This document shows, piece after piece, positions 55,601-64,000 of a stretch of DNA of 64,000 nt. The translations under genes and the position numbers were made by a program. The DNA is from Legionella cherrii (GTDB taxonomy: Bacteria; Pseudomonadota; Gammaproteobacteria; Legionellales; Legionellaceae). The notes beneath the pieces were generated by a model. That model did no database searches. It worked only from the letters and a program-made list of their open reading frames with translations, and had not been told where the DNA came from. Positions within the stretch are counted from its first letter, which is position 1. The number at the start of each line of letters is the position of its first letter. The stretch is taken from positions 2,078,001 to 2,142,000 of the forward strand of contig NZ_LR134173.1 of the NCBI RefSeq assembly GCF_900635815.1. The letters are read 5' to 3'.

Positions 55601-57541
55601 TTATTTCTGTAACTCTTCACGATTTTTAAAATAATCCAAAGCCTGGGGGTTGGCCAGAGACTGTAGATTATTTACCGGTAAGCCATGAACCACTTGTCGA
55701 ACAGCTAATTCAACGATTTTGCCACTAATCGTGCGAGGAATATCTGCAACTTGCACTATTTTTGCTGGGACATGCCTTGGTGAGGCATTTTGACGAATCG
55801 TTAAACGGATTTTGTTGATTAATTCCTCAGTAAGCTCCATGTCATCACGCAATTTAACAAACAAAATAATACGTACATCGTCTTGCCAGTCCTGGCCAAT
55901 TACAACACTATCAAGTACTTCATCAATTTTTTCTACCTGCCTGTATATTTCAGCAGTACCAATACGTACCCCTCCAGGATTTAAAACAGCATCTGAACGC
56001 CCATAAATAATTAATCCATTGTGTGCAGTAATCTCTGCAAAATCACCATGTGCCCATACTCCGGGGAACCGTTCAAAATAAGCACGTTGATAAGCAATTT
56101 TTTCGGGATCATTCCAAAAACCAACCGGCATGGAGGGGAAGGGCGCAGTACAGACTAACTCTCCACGCTCTTCATGAACAGGATGCCCTTGTTCATCAAA
56201 AACATCAACGGCCATACCAAGGCCGAGACACTGTAACTCACCTCTATAAATAGGCAGTATGGGGTTACCTAAGGCAAAACAAGAAATAATATCTGTTCCA
56301 CCTGAGATAGAGCAGAGTTGCACATCGTCTTTGATGTGTTGATAAACGTAATCATAATTTCTAGGTAAAAGAGGGGAGCCTGTAGAAAGTATGCATCGCA
56401 AATGAGTTAAATCAAACTCATCTTGAGGTTTAACTCCTGCTTTTTCTACTGAAGAAATGAATTTAGCACTGGTGCCAAAAACAGTAACTTGCTCTTCTTC
56501 AATAAGTTTGAATAAACGATTGCTTTCGGGATAAGTAGGAGAGCCCTCATATAAAGTGAGCGTAGCTCCCAAGGCCAGTGCGGAAACAGTCCAATTCCAC
56601 ATCATCCAACCGCACGTAGTATAAAAAAATAAGTTGTCCTTATCCCTAAGATCAGTATGTAATCCTAATTCTTTAAGATGCTGCAGAAGCGTTCCACCGG
56701 CTCCGTGAACAATACATTTGGGTTTACCAGTAGTTCCTGAGGAGAACATAATGTAAATCGGGTGTTCAAACGGCAAAGAAACAAATTCACAATGAGTTGC
56801 GGGACGAAGAAAGTCATTCCAATATTGTGCTTTAGGTAGGGTAGAGACATCTACGGGTTCATTTATATTAGGACAAATTACAATTTGTTTGAGCGAGCTA
56901 ATGGCATCGTTAAGTTGTTTGATCTTTTCGGCCCCATTGTGTTTCTTTCCTTGATACTGGTGCCCGTCGCAAATAAAGAGTACTTTGGGATCGATTTGGC
57001 CCAGTCGATCGATTGCCGCTTGAGCGCCAAAATCGGGTGAGCAAGAGGACCAGATCGCACCTAAAGAGGTGGCAGCAAGCATGGCAATAATGGTATGTGA
57101 GGTATTTGGCATCAGCGCAGCGACACGATCACCTGCGGTAACTCCTACCGCTTTTAAACCTGCAGCACATTGCGCTACCAAATTATATAATTGCTCATAG
57201 CTAATTACTTGTTTGGTATTGTCTTCATTAAGACTAATTAGGGCCGGATGTTTATCTTTGCGTGATAAAAGTTTTTCAGCAAAATTAAATTGAGCTCCAG
57301 CAAACCAACGTGCGTTTATCATTTCACTTTTATGACTTAGAATCTGATAGGGTTCAGTATCAAACTGTAGATGAAAGAAATCGCAAAGCGTTGGCCAAAA
57401 AGAGTCAGGATGTTTGATGGACCAGGTATGCAAGTCTCGATAATTTGCAAAAATTTGGCTGTTCTTTTTTGCAGCAAATTCCATAAACTGCCACATCTTG
57501 CTTTCTTTCGGATGTTTGGGCTTCCATACGGTTTCATTCAT
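55601..57541 (-). CDS. Acetoacetate-CoA ligase (acetoacetyl-CoA synthetase)
   Basis: 646 residues. Adenylate-forming enzyme that activates acetoacetate to acetoacetyl-CoA. The N-terminal region (VWKPKHPKESKMWQFMEFA) and the ATP motif FSSGTTGKPKCIVHGAGGTLL are typical of this subgroup rather than acetyl-CoA synthetase, as are the C-terminal GRSDAVLNPGGVRIGTAEIYRQVE and ISGKIVELAVRQ. It follows HMG-CoA lyase in the same operon, 123 bases on, and should recapture the acetoacetate that the lyase releases. Confidence 0.93.
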   Translation of the reverse strand: MNETVWKPKHPKESKMWQFMEFAAKKNSQIFANYRDLHTWSIKHPDSFWPTLCDFFHLQFDTEPYQILSHKSEMINARWFAGAQFNFAEKLLSRKDKHPALISLNEDNTKQVISYEQLYNLVAQCAAGLKAVGVTAGDRVAALMPNTSHTIIAMLAATSLGAIWSSCSPDFGAQAAIDRLGQIDPKVLFICDGHQYQGKKHNGAEKIKQLNDAISSLKQIVICPNINEPVDVSTLPKAQYWNDFLRPATHCEFVSLPFEHPIYIMFSSGTTGKPKCIVHGAGGTLLQHLKELGLHTDLRDKDNLFFYTTCGWMMWNWTVSALALGATLTLYEGSPTYPESNRLFKLIEEEQVTVFGTSAKFISSVEKAGVKPQDEFDLTHLRCILSTGSPLLPRNYDYVYQHIKDDVQLCSISGGTDIISCFALGNPILPIYRGELQCLGLGMAVDVFDEQGHPVHEERGELVCTAPFPSMPVGFWNDPEKIAYQRAYFERFPGVWAHGDFAEITAHNGLIIYGRSDAVLNPGGVRIGTAEIYRQVEKIDEVLDSVVIGQDWQDDVRIILFVKLRDDMELTEELINKIRLTIRQNASPRHVPAKIVQVADIPRTISGKIVELAVRQVVHGLPVNNLQSLANPQALDYFKNREELQK

Positions 57542-57664
57542 GTTTCATTCTCTCTTCTTTATTGAAACGATTGCTCTACGGGGTGTACCTCGGGTTACAA
57601 GCCATCTGAATCTGATACATAGCCACCACTCAAATTTGTCTTTTCACCTAGATTTTTTAAGAGT

Positions 57665-58573
57665 TCAACTACAAGGATTGGCTAACATAGCATTTGCAAC
57701 TTTTGATTGATTTTTACGTCCTAAAATCTTACAGATGGTATCGCCTGCAGTTACAATTTTAAAGATATCCACACCGGTATTTATTCCTAAACCATGCATT
57801 AAATAGAGAACATCTTCGGTGGCTACATTACCGCTAGCCCCACGTGCATAGGGACAACCCCCGAGTCCGGCAACGGAGCTGTCAAAACGATGTACTCCGT
57901 GCTGTAATGAAGTATAAATATTAGCTATGGCCTGCCCATAAGTATCATGAAAATGCATTGCTAATTGATTTAGTGGTAAGAATTTAAGTACTTGCTCCAG
58001 TAATAAGTGAGTCTGATGAGGGGTTCCTACACCTATAGTATCCCCTAATGAGATTTCATCTACACCCAAATCGATTAGTTCTTGAGTGACTTCCGCTACT
58101 TTTGCCGGTGCTACATTGCCTTCATAAGGACAACCTAGGACACAGGAAATATAGCCTCTTACCCTGATGTTGTTTTCTTTTGCTAAAGCAAGAACTGGTT
58201 TAAAACGTGAAATACTTTCAGCAATCGAACAATTAATATTTCGCTGATTAAATTGTTCGCTTGCTGCAGTAAATACTGCAATTTCTTTCACACCGGCTTC
58301 CAATGCCTTGAGCATGCCCTGCTCATTAGGCACCAGGGCGGAGTAGTGTATGGATGGGGTTTTATCTATGGCGCAAAATACTTCATTATGGTCCGCTAAT
58401 TGTGGAATTGCTTTTGCAGAGACAAAACTCGTCACTTCAATATATTGCAAGCCAGATTCACTTAACAAATTGATTAATTCAATCTTGTGCTTACTGGATA
58501 CAAAAGATGACTCATTTTGCAGGCCATCACGTGGCCCAACTTCTATAATGGTTACGTTTTGCGGATAGTCCAT
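57665..58573 (-). CDS. mvaB: Hydroxymethylglutaryl-CoA lyase
   Basis: 302 residues. Splits HMG-CoA into acetyl-CoA and acetoacetate, the last step of leucine breakdown. Motifs: IIEVGPRDGLQNE near the N-terminus, YISCVLGCPYEG, FHDTYGQAIANI with metal ligands, and the catalytic Cys loop VAGLGGCPYARGASGNVATED. Twelve bases after the methylcrotonyl-CoA carboxylase alpha gene. Confidence 0.95.
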   Translation of the reverse strand: MDYPQNVTIIEVGPRDGLQNESSFVSSKHKIELINLLSESGLQYIEVTSFVSAKAIPQLADHNEVFCAIDKTPSIHYSALVPNEQGMLKALEAGVKEIAVFTAASEQFNQRNINCSIAESISRFKPVLALAKENNIRVRGYISCVLGCPYEGNVAPAKVAEVTQELIDLGVDEISLGDTIGVGTPHQTHLLLEQVLKFLPLNQLAMHFHDTYGQAIANIYTSLQHGVHRFDSSVAGLGGCPYARGASGNVATEDVLYLMHGLGINTGVDIFKIVTAGDTICKILGRKNQSKVANAMLANPCS

Positions 58574-58585
58574 AATTTTCTCTAG

Positions 58586-60550
58586 TTAAGAATCCTCTTC
58601 ACTTAATGACAGTAACTCCTCTCCTTCATTCACTTGGGCACCTACATCATAGAATATATCCAATAAAATGCCATCAGCAGGGGCATGAATGGTATGTTCC
58701 ATTTTCATTGCTTCGAGGACGATCAAACGTTCACCGGCTTTCACACGTTCACCAATATTTTTTAAAACGGCGACTACAGTAGCTGGCATTGGTGCTGTCA
58801 GCTGTCCTTTGTGAGCAGTAACTTCTGCACCTAAAGTTCCCCAATTAAACCGATCAATAGTAATTTGCCACTGACTCGTATACAAGGTCAAAGATTGATT
58901 TTTATTTTCAACGATTGCCTGATAATTTTGTCCGTCAGTTTCAATACGGAGCTGATTGCCAGTTAAATGACCGTGAATCAGATACTCTTGTGCTTTTAAA
59001 CGTACTTTAAATTGATTTTTATTGATTGGAGTAATTAATGTTTCAAGCAAGTCATCCTTGTCTCTATAGTGCCATATCCAGTGACTTGAGATTTGTGATT
59101 GCCAAGCGAAGGTTTCTTGTAATAAAGGATCTTGGATTGCGTTTATCGTGTTTAAATAATCAAAACTTACGGCCATGAGTAAAGCCATTTCTTTATCTGC
59201 TGTTGGCAGTTTAATTTCTTCTTTACTTAAAAAGTCAGTACTCAGTTCAACCTTTCTGAATTTAGGGTGGTGACAAATTGTTTGTAAAAAGGGGATGTTT
59301 GTTTTTACACCACCAATAAAATAATGGGATAAAGCTTGCTCTAATCGATGTAATGCTTCATCACGGTTGGCTCCCCATGCAATCAATTTGGCGATCATCG
59401 GATCATAGTACATGGTAATTTGCGATGACATTTGTACCCCTGTATCAATACGAATGCCATCTCCGGAAGGTTCTTGCAAAAAGTGGATTTGTCCTATTGA
59501 TGGTATAAAATCATGGTGCGGGTCTTCAGCATAAATGCGACATTCTATTGCATGACCATGTGCCTCAATCTTATCTTGCGGCAAGGGGAGTGGTTCATTA
59601 GCGGCAATTTTCAATTGCCAAGCGACTAAATCCAGTCCGGTAATTAGTTCAGTTACTGGATGTTCTACCTGTAATCGCGTATTCATTTCCATAAAATAGA
59701 AATGTCCTGAACTATCAACTAAAAATTCAACAGTACCTGCGCCACTGTATTTTATTGATCGTGCCACTTCGCAAGCTGCTTCAGCAAGTTTTTGTCGTAG
59801 CGATGCGGGTAAATTAGGTGCTGGTGCTTCTTCAATAATCTTCTGATGTCTGCGTTGAATGGAGCAATCACGCTCAAACAAATGAACCACATTGCCATGA
59901 TTGTCTGCCATGATTTGTAATTCAACATGACGTGGATTAAGAACCAGCTTTTCAATGATCATGGTATCATCGGCAAAACTTGCCATAGATTCACGTTTTG
60001 CACCAGCTAAGGCTGCGCTAAACTCTGATTCGTGATGGACCGCGCGCATCCCTTTACCGCCACCACCATTCGCTGCCTTGATTAAGACAGGAAACCCTAT
60101 TTTTTTAGCCTCAGCAAGCAATGTATCTTCTGCTTGTGCACTGCCATGATAACCAGGTGTTAGAGGAACCTTAGTGTTTTCCAGTAATTGTTTGGCCAAT
60201 TGCTTGGAAGCCATTGCTTCCATAGCTTCTACTGACGGACCAATAAAAACGATATCTGCCTCTTTACATGCTTGAGCAAATTCAGGGTTTTCGGATAAAA
60301 AACCGTAACCTGGATGAATGGCCTGAGCTCCACATTCCTTAGCAATATGGATAATATTCGGTATATTCAGATAACTTTCTTTAGCAGGTGCATCGCCTAC
60401 ACAATATGCACTGTCAGCATGACGTACATGCAGACTGTCTTTATCAACCGAGGAATAAATAGCTACCGTGTGGATCCCCATAGAACGGGCCGTTTTGATG
60501 ATTCTGCATGCAATTTCACCGCGGTTGGCAATAAGAATTTTATTAAACAT
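58586..60550 (-). CDS. Methylcrotonyl-CoA carboxylase, biotin-containing alpha subunit
   Basis: 654 residues. Biotin carboxylase domain ([63 protein letters not shown]) followed by a biotin-carboxyl-carrier segment with [15 protein letters not shown] near the C-terminus. With the beta subunit it carboxylates 3-methylcrotonyl-CoA. GAGG precedes the ATG. A 210-base gap with a palindromic repeat separates it from the hydratase gene, unusual inside an operon. Confidence 0.94.
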   Translation of the reverse strand: MFNKILIANRGEIACRIIKTARSMGIHTVAIYSSVDKDSLHVRHADSAYCVGDAPAKESYLNIPNIIHIAKECGAQAIHPGYGFLSENPEFAQACKEADIVFIGPSVEAMEAMASKQLAKQLLENTKVPLTPGYHGSAQAEDTLLAEAKKIGFPVLIKAANGGGGKGMRAVHHESEFSAALAGAKRESMASFADDTMIIEKLVLNPRHVELQIMADNHGNVVHLFERDCSIQRRHQKIIEEAPAPNLPASLRQKLAEAACEVARSIKYSGAGTVEFLVDSSGHFYFMEMNTRLQVEHPVTELITGLDLVAWQLKIAANEPLPLPQDKIEAHGHAIECRIYAEDPHHDFIPSIGQIHFLQEPSGDGIRIDTGVQMSSQITMYYDPMIAKLIAWGANRDEALHRLEQALSHYFIGGVKTNIPFLQTICHHPKFRKVELSTDFLSKEEIKLPTADKEMALLMAVSFDYLNTINAIQDPLLQETFAWQSQISSHWIWHYRDKDDLLETLITPINKNQFKVRLKAQEYLIHGHLTGNQLRIETDGQNYQAIVENKNQSLTLYTSQWQITIDRFNWGTLGAEVTAHKGQLTAPMPATVVAVLKNIGERVKAGERLIVLEAMKMEHTIHAPADGILLDIFYDVGAQVNEGEELLSLSEEDS

Positions 60551-60611
60551 TAGTGCCTCATTAATTTTTTACTTTTAGTCCAAGTGTTTTGTAACTTGGG
60601 TGCTTTGTGCC

Positions 60612-60735
60612 TTCTAACCTGGATTATCACAGCGTACTCCAGGATCTTCTGCCGTCATCCCGAGTGTAACTAGGGATCTTCCATCGTTACACGGTGCTAC
60701 ACCGTGAATACCCTTCATTACACTCGGGATGACGG
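60612..60735. repeat. Composite palindromic repeat inside the leucine-degradation operon
   Basis: A B-like palindrome (CCTGGATTA ... TACTCCAGG, from 60618) is followed by an A element with perfect 18-base arms: CCGTCATCCCGAGTGTAA at 60652-60669 and its complement at 60718-60735. Nested between them CACGGTG and CACCGTG form a second perfect hairpin with loop CTA. Confidence 0.8.
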
Positions 60736-60760
60736 TGTTTTACTACAAGGGGTATGGCAT

Positions 60761-61537
60761 CTAGCCCCAGTTTGGTGTTTCTTTTTTTAAAAATGCATTG
60801 AGTCCTTGTTGTCCTTCAGCAGATACTCTTTTCTGAGCTATCAATGAAGCAGTGTAATGAACAAGTTCTTCATTTATTTTTTGATTTGCTACGTAACGTG
60901 CTAGCTGTTTTGAAGCCCTTACCGCCTCTGGTGCATTGTTACTGATTTGATTTGCATAGCTGAGTGTGAACTCCAACAATTTTTCTTCGGGAACACAGTG
61001 TTGTACTAGATTTAATGACAATGCTTTAGACGCATCAAAGACTTCCGCACTTATAAACAGTGCTTTTGCACTACGTTCGCCTATGGCTTGAACAACATAG
61101 GGGCTTATGACTGCGGGTATCAGGCCTAATTTAACTTCGGAAAAGCAAAAACGTGCAGATTGAGATGCTATCGTTATGTCACATGCTGCGGCAAGACCCG
61201 CTCCTCCCCCAAAAGCGGAGCCATGTACCATGGCTAAAGTAGGTTTAGGGCACGTATTTAAAGTGTACATTAGATTCCCGAGGACCATGGCATCCTTTTG
61301 ATTTTCTTCTTCGCTGTAAAGAGCCATGTTTTGCATCCACGCTAAATCAGCACCTGCAGAAAAATGTTTGCCATTGGCTTTGAGTACTATAACGCGCACA
61401 TTAGAATCAGCAATTGCAGCATTAAGCTGATGTTGCATTTCACTTAAGAGCAGATTATCAAACGCATTATGTTTACTCACTCGATTTAGCGTAATTAAAC
61501 CCAAGTGTTCCTGTATTTCATACAACAAATCACTCAC
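60761..61537 (-). CDS. Enoyl-CoA hydratase family, probable methylglutaconyl-CoA hydratase
   Basis: 258 residues. Hydratase landmarks: HNAFDNLLLSEMQ, FSAGADLAWMQNMA, HGSAFGGGAGLAAACDITIAS and SEVKLGLIPAVISPYVVQ. Between the carboxylase subunit genes this fits the LiuC/AUH role, hydrating 3-methylglutaconyl-CoA to HMG-CoA. GTG start behind AAGGAGG. Twelve bases after the beta-subunit gene. Confidence 0.9.
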   Translation of the reverse strand: MSDLLYEIQEHLGLITLNRVSKHNAFDNLLLSEMQHQLNAAIADSNVRVIVLKANGKHFSAGADLAWMQNMALYSEEENQKDAMVLGNLMYTLNTCPKPTLAMVHGSAFGGGAGLAAACDITIASQSARFCFSEVKLGLIPAVISPYVVQAIGERSAKALFISAEVFDASKALSLNLVQHCVPEEKLLEFTLSYANQISNNAPEAVRASKQLARYVANQKINEELVHYTASLIAQKRVSAEGQQGLNAFLKKETPNWG

Positions 61538-61549
61538 GTGGTGCCCTCC

Positions 61550-63157
61550 TTACATACGAAATACGCCAAAGCGTGTTGGTTCAATAGGGGCATTTAAGGC
61601 TGCTGATAGGCCCAGTCCTAATATTTTACGTGTATCTTGCGGAGCGATAACCCCGTCATCCCATAATCGAGCACTCGCATAATAAGGATTTCCCTGAGTT
61701 TCATATTGAGAACGCAACTGCTCTTTAAAACGCTCTTCGTCTTCCACAGGCCAGTTATTTCCTTGTTTTGCCAATTTATCCCGATTTACTTGTGCTAAAA
61801 CATTAGCAGCCTGTTCGCCACCCATTACCGAAATGCGTGAGTTAGGCCACGACCATAGAAAATTAGGGTTATAAGCGCGCCCGCACATCGCATAGTTTCC
61901 TGCGCCAAAGCTTCCGCCAACAATGACGGTAAATTTAGGAACATGAGCATTAGCAACGGCAGTTACCATCTTGGCGCCATGCTTGGCAATACCAGATGCT
62001 TCATATTTTGAACCCACCATAAAGCCAGTGATGTTTTGTAGGAATATCAATGGGATTTTGCGTTGGCAACACAGCTCAATAAAGTGAGTCCCTTTGAGCG
62101 CGCTTTCACTAAATAGAATGCCGTTATTGGCAATAATTCCTACGGGATAGCCATACAAGTGGGCGAAGCCACAAACTAATGTCGTACCAAAAAGTGCTTT
62201 AAATTCATCAAATTCAGAGCCATCAACAATGCGTGCAATGATTTCACGAATATCAAAAGGTTTTCTGGGATCAGCAGGAACTATGCCGTTAAGTTCTTTA
62301 CTGTCATAGAGGGGTTCTATCGTTTCTATCCGTTTTAACTGTTGCGGTTTTTTACGGTTTAAATTGGCTATGGCAATCCGTGCTAAATGGAGTGCATGCG
62401 CATCATGTTCCGCATAGTGATCGGCGACCCCCGAATGCCTGCAATGGACTTCTGCACCACCTAGTTCTTCGGCACTAATGACTTCACCCGTTGCTGCTTT
62501 GACAAGAGGTGGGCCACCAAGAAAAATTGTGGCTTGATTTTTGACCATAATGGACTCATCAGCCATGGCAGGTACATAAGCTCCTCCAGCAGTACAAGAG
62601 CCCATAACTACTGCTATTTGCGGGATGTTTTGTGCCGACATTTGTGCTTGATTAAAAAATATCCGACCAAAATGATCCCGGTCAGGAAAGACTTCATCCT
62701 GATGAGGTAAGTAAGCGCCTCCTGAATCAACCAAATAAACGCAGGGTAAATGATTGATTTGTGCAATTTCTTGTGCCCTGAGGTGTTTTTTGACGGTTAA
62801 TGGATAGTAAGTACCGCCTTTTACCGTAGCGTCATTCACAACAATAATGCATTCAGTGCCTGCGATCCATCCAATTCCAGTGATAATTCCTGCGGCAGGA
62901 ACGACATCATCATACACTTGGTAGGCTGCAAGTTGGGAGAGTTCAAGAAAAGGACTCCCAGGATCTAGTAATTGTTGTAGTCGTTCTCTTGGGAGTAATT
63001 TACCGTGTTTTAAATGTCGGGCACGCGCTTTCTCATCACCACCTAAAGCAATTTGCTGAATTCGATTGTGTAGCTCATCCACCAAAGCTTGCATGGCTGT
63101 TTGGTTTGCTTTGAACTCTTGACTGCCTGTATTAATTTGACTGATTAATTTTGCCAT
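61550..63157 (-). CDS. Methylcrotonyl-CoA carboxylase, carboxyltransferase beta subunit
   Basis: 535 residues from the ATG at 63157 (AAGGA before it). Carboxyltransferase segments: [21 protein letters not shown] [87 protein letters not shown] and [25 protein letters not shown], the last typical of methylcrotonyl- rather than propionyl-CoA carboxylase. Ten bases separate it from the small membrane-protein gene upstream. Confidence 0.94.
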   Translation of the reverse strand: MAKLISQINTGSQEFKANQTAMQALVDELHNRIQQIALGGDEKARARHLKHGKLLPRERLQQLLDPGSPFLELSQLAAYQVYDDVVPAAGIITGIGWIAGTECIIVVNDATVKGGTYYPLTVKKHLRAQEIAQINHLPCVYLVDSGGAYLPHQDEVFPDRDHFGRIFFNQAQMSAQNIPQIAVVMGSCTAGGAYVPAMADESIMVKNQATIFLGGPPLVKAATGEVISAEELGGAEVHCRHSGVADHYAEHDAHALHLARIAIANLNRKKPQQLKRIETIEPLYDSKELNGIVPADPRKPFDIREIIARIVDGSEFDEFKALFGTTLVCGFAHLYGYPVGIIANNGILFSESALKGTHFIELCCQRKIPLIFLQNITGFMVGSKYEASGIAKHGAKMVTAVANAHVPKFTVIVGGSFGAGNYAMCGRAYNPNFLWSWPNSRISVMGGEQAANVLAQVNRDKLAKQGNNWPVEDEERFKEQLRSQYETQGNPYYASARLWDDGVIAPQDTRKILGLGLSAALNAPIEPTRFGVFRM

Positions 63158-63167
63158 GCTGAATTCC

Positions 63168-63482
63168 TTATCGTACCAAAATATCACTTAAAACGATGAT
63201 TGTCCAAATAACCCATGTAATCGCAATAAAGTGTGGCATGTCGCCACCTTTTATCAGTCTATAAATGAGTGCTGGAATGGCGGTAATAATTAATGGTAAC
63301 AAGACAAGAACTAAAATTTTGCGAATCACAAGACCCCAACCCGTTTGGCTGAATATGGGCGTTAATTTCAAATTAACGTATGTGAAAAACATATCAACAT
63401 AGACAATAACGAGATGAGCGTATTTGGCAAATAATACTACCAAAATACTGAGTAACAGGTAGATAAGACTGTGTCGTAGCAT
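63168..63482 (-). CDS. Small inner-membrane protein within the leucine-degradation operon
   Basis: 104 residues from the ATG at 63482, behind AAGGA; an open reading to 63566 has no site. Three hydrophobic helices (about 4-27, 43-63, 78-102). No recognised family. It lies ten bases before the carboxylase beta gene and after the thiolase, so it is expressed with them. A transport or anchoring role for branched-chain acid use is possible but unproven. Confidence 0.65.
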   Translation of the reverse strand: MLRHSLIYLLLSILVVLFAKYAHLVIVYVDMFFTYVNLKLTPIFSQTGWGLVIRKILVLVLLPLIITAIPALIYRLIKGGDMPHFIAITWVIWTIIVLSDILVR

Positions 63483-63647
63483 GTACATCCTTTTTATATC
63501 AAATCCCCAGCTACCTATGTGGAACTGGGGAGAATTTGTTTTTTTAACCTTCAATACGTTCACCAAATCACATTTGACTCAACCTGCGTTCAAATCTGAC
63601 TTTTCTTCGCCTAAGGCATTTAAAATGTGGTGAACAGTACCTTGTTC

Positions 63648-64000
63648 TTAAATTAATTCAATCGCCATTGCCGTTGCTTCGCCACCACCAATACACAATG
63701 ATGCGACACCACGTTTTTTTCCTTGATGTTTCAAAGCATGTATTAATGTAACTAAGATACGAGCGCCAGATGCACCAATAGGGTGGCCTAAGGCACAAGC
63801 TCCGCCGTGAATATTCACTTGCTCTGGATTTAATTCAAGTTGAGTCATGGCTGCCATGGTAACTACTGCAAAGGCTTCATTAATCTCATAAAGATCGACA
63901 TCATTTTGTTTCCAAGATGCTTTATTCATCACTTTGCGAATGGCATCTACGGGTGCTGTGGTAAACCACTCAGGTGCTTGGGAATGACTGGCATGAGCAA
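63648..64000 (-). CDS. Acetyl-CoA C-acetyltransferase (thiolase), C-terminal part; start outside window
   Basis: The visible 117 residues include WFTTAPVDAIRKVM, DLYEINEAFAVVTMAAM with the NEAFA motif, the catalytic His block GGACALGHPIGASGARILVT, and the catalytic Cys in SLCIGGGEATAMAIEL. The canonical CIGGGxG reads CIGGGEAT, a variation common in thiolases of this type. It is upstream of the other leucine-degradation genes on the same strand, and would cleave acetoacetyl-CoA to acetyl-CoA. Confidence 0.92.
   Translation of the reverse strand, partial: AHASHSQAPEWFTTAPVDAIRKVMNKASWKQNDVDLYEINEAFAVVTMAAMTQLELNPEQVNIHGGACALGHPIGASGARILVTLIHALKHQGKKRGVASLCIGGGEATAMAIELI

Overview
The window is chromosomal DNA from a gammaproteobacterium, most likely a Legionella species. 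The DNA is AT-rich and gene-dense. Conserved gammaproteobacterial housekeeping genes (ribD-ribBA, pyrG-kdsA, gshA-gshB, glyQ-glyS, metNIQ, uvrD, fabI, mlaA, rsmJ) alternate with long solitary proteins that have no recognisable enzyme domain: coiled-coil, ankyrin-repeat, or acidic with a C-terminal CaaX box. That mixture, a Com1/DsbA2-type thiol oxidoreductase and a GshA of the PF08886 type all fit Legionella. The genus call is inference; no rRNA or tRNA lies in the window to confirm it.

Layout. 1-5.7 kb: the 5' part of an M32 carboxypeptidase, an isoprenylcysteine methyltransferase-like membrane protein, an acidic protein ending in CFTM, an unknown exported protein, a GT39-like membrane glycosyltransferase and a small secreted protein. 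5.7-11.1 kb: three genes broken by single-base indels (GH3 hexosaminidase, PA0069-type radical SAM protein, PaaI-type thioesterase), among intact genes for a methyltransferase, a divergent ThiM and two tiny proteins. 11.1-19.1 kb: acylphosphatase, an esterase-MFS pair, small proteins, a MATE exporter coupled to a secreted protein, and a 686-residue coiled-coil protein with one membrane anchor. 19.2-26.6 kb: yajQ, an M48 protease, ribD-ribBA and pyrG-kdsA. 26.8-30.2 kb: an accessory island with an ankyrin protein and a 907-residue effector-like protein. 30.6-34 kb: udk-fabI and a secreted phosphatase. 34-41 kb: an unknown cytosolic protein, a rhodanese pair, gshA-gshB, mlaA and pip-dtd. 41-48.9 kb: uvrD, a DsbA-like protein, glyQS, rsmJ and a PA3496-like small protein. 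49-55.5 kb: a coiled-coil effector candidate, metNIQ, and an outer-membrane barrel next to a DUF1554 protein. 55.6-64 kb: a leucine/isovalerate degradation operon (thiolase, small membrane protein, MCC beta, hydratase, MCC alpha, HMG-CoA lyase, acetoacetyl-CoA synthetase) that should convert methylcrotonyl-CoA to acetyl-CoA, with acetoacetate recaptured as acetoacetyl-CoA.

What stands out. (1) A 179-residue protein combines a C-terminal CaaX box with a tandem Cys/His 9-mer, and its near neighbour resembles the enzyme that methylates prenylated cysteines. (2) Four enzymes lack a residue that defines their family: RibBA (His to Gln), proline iminopeptidase (nucleophile Ser to Gly), ThiM (GTGC motif) and the GT39 protein (Asp-Glu). 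(3) Six single-base indels fall in three genes within 5.3 kb, while long genes elsewhere are intact. (4) Several families of dispersed palindromic repeats occupy intergenic gaps; two of them recur fused in the same order, once inside the leucine operon. No CRISPR array, prophage, insertion sequence, rRNA or tRNA was seen.
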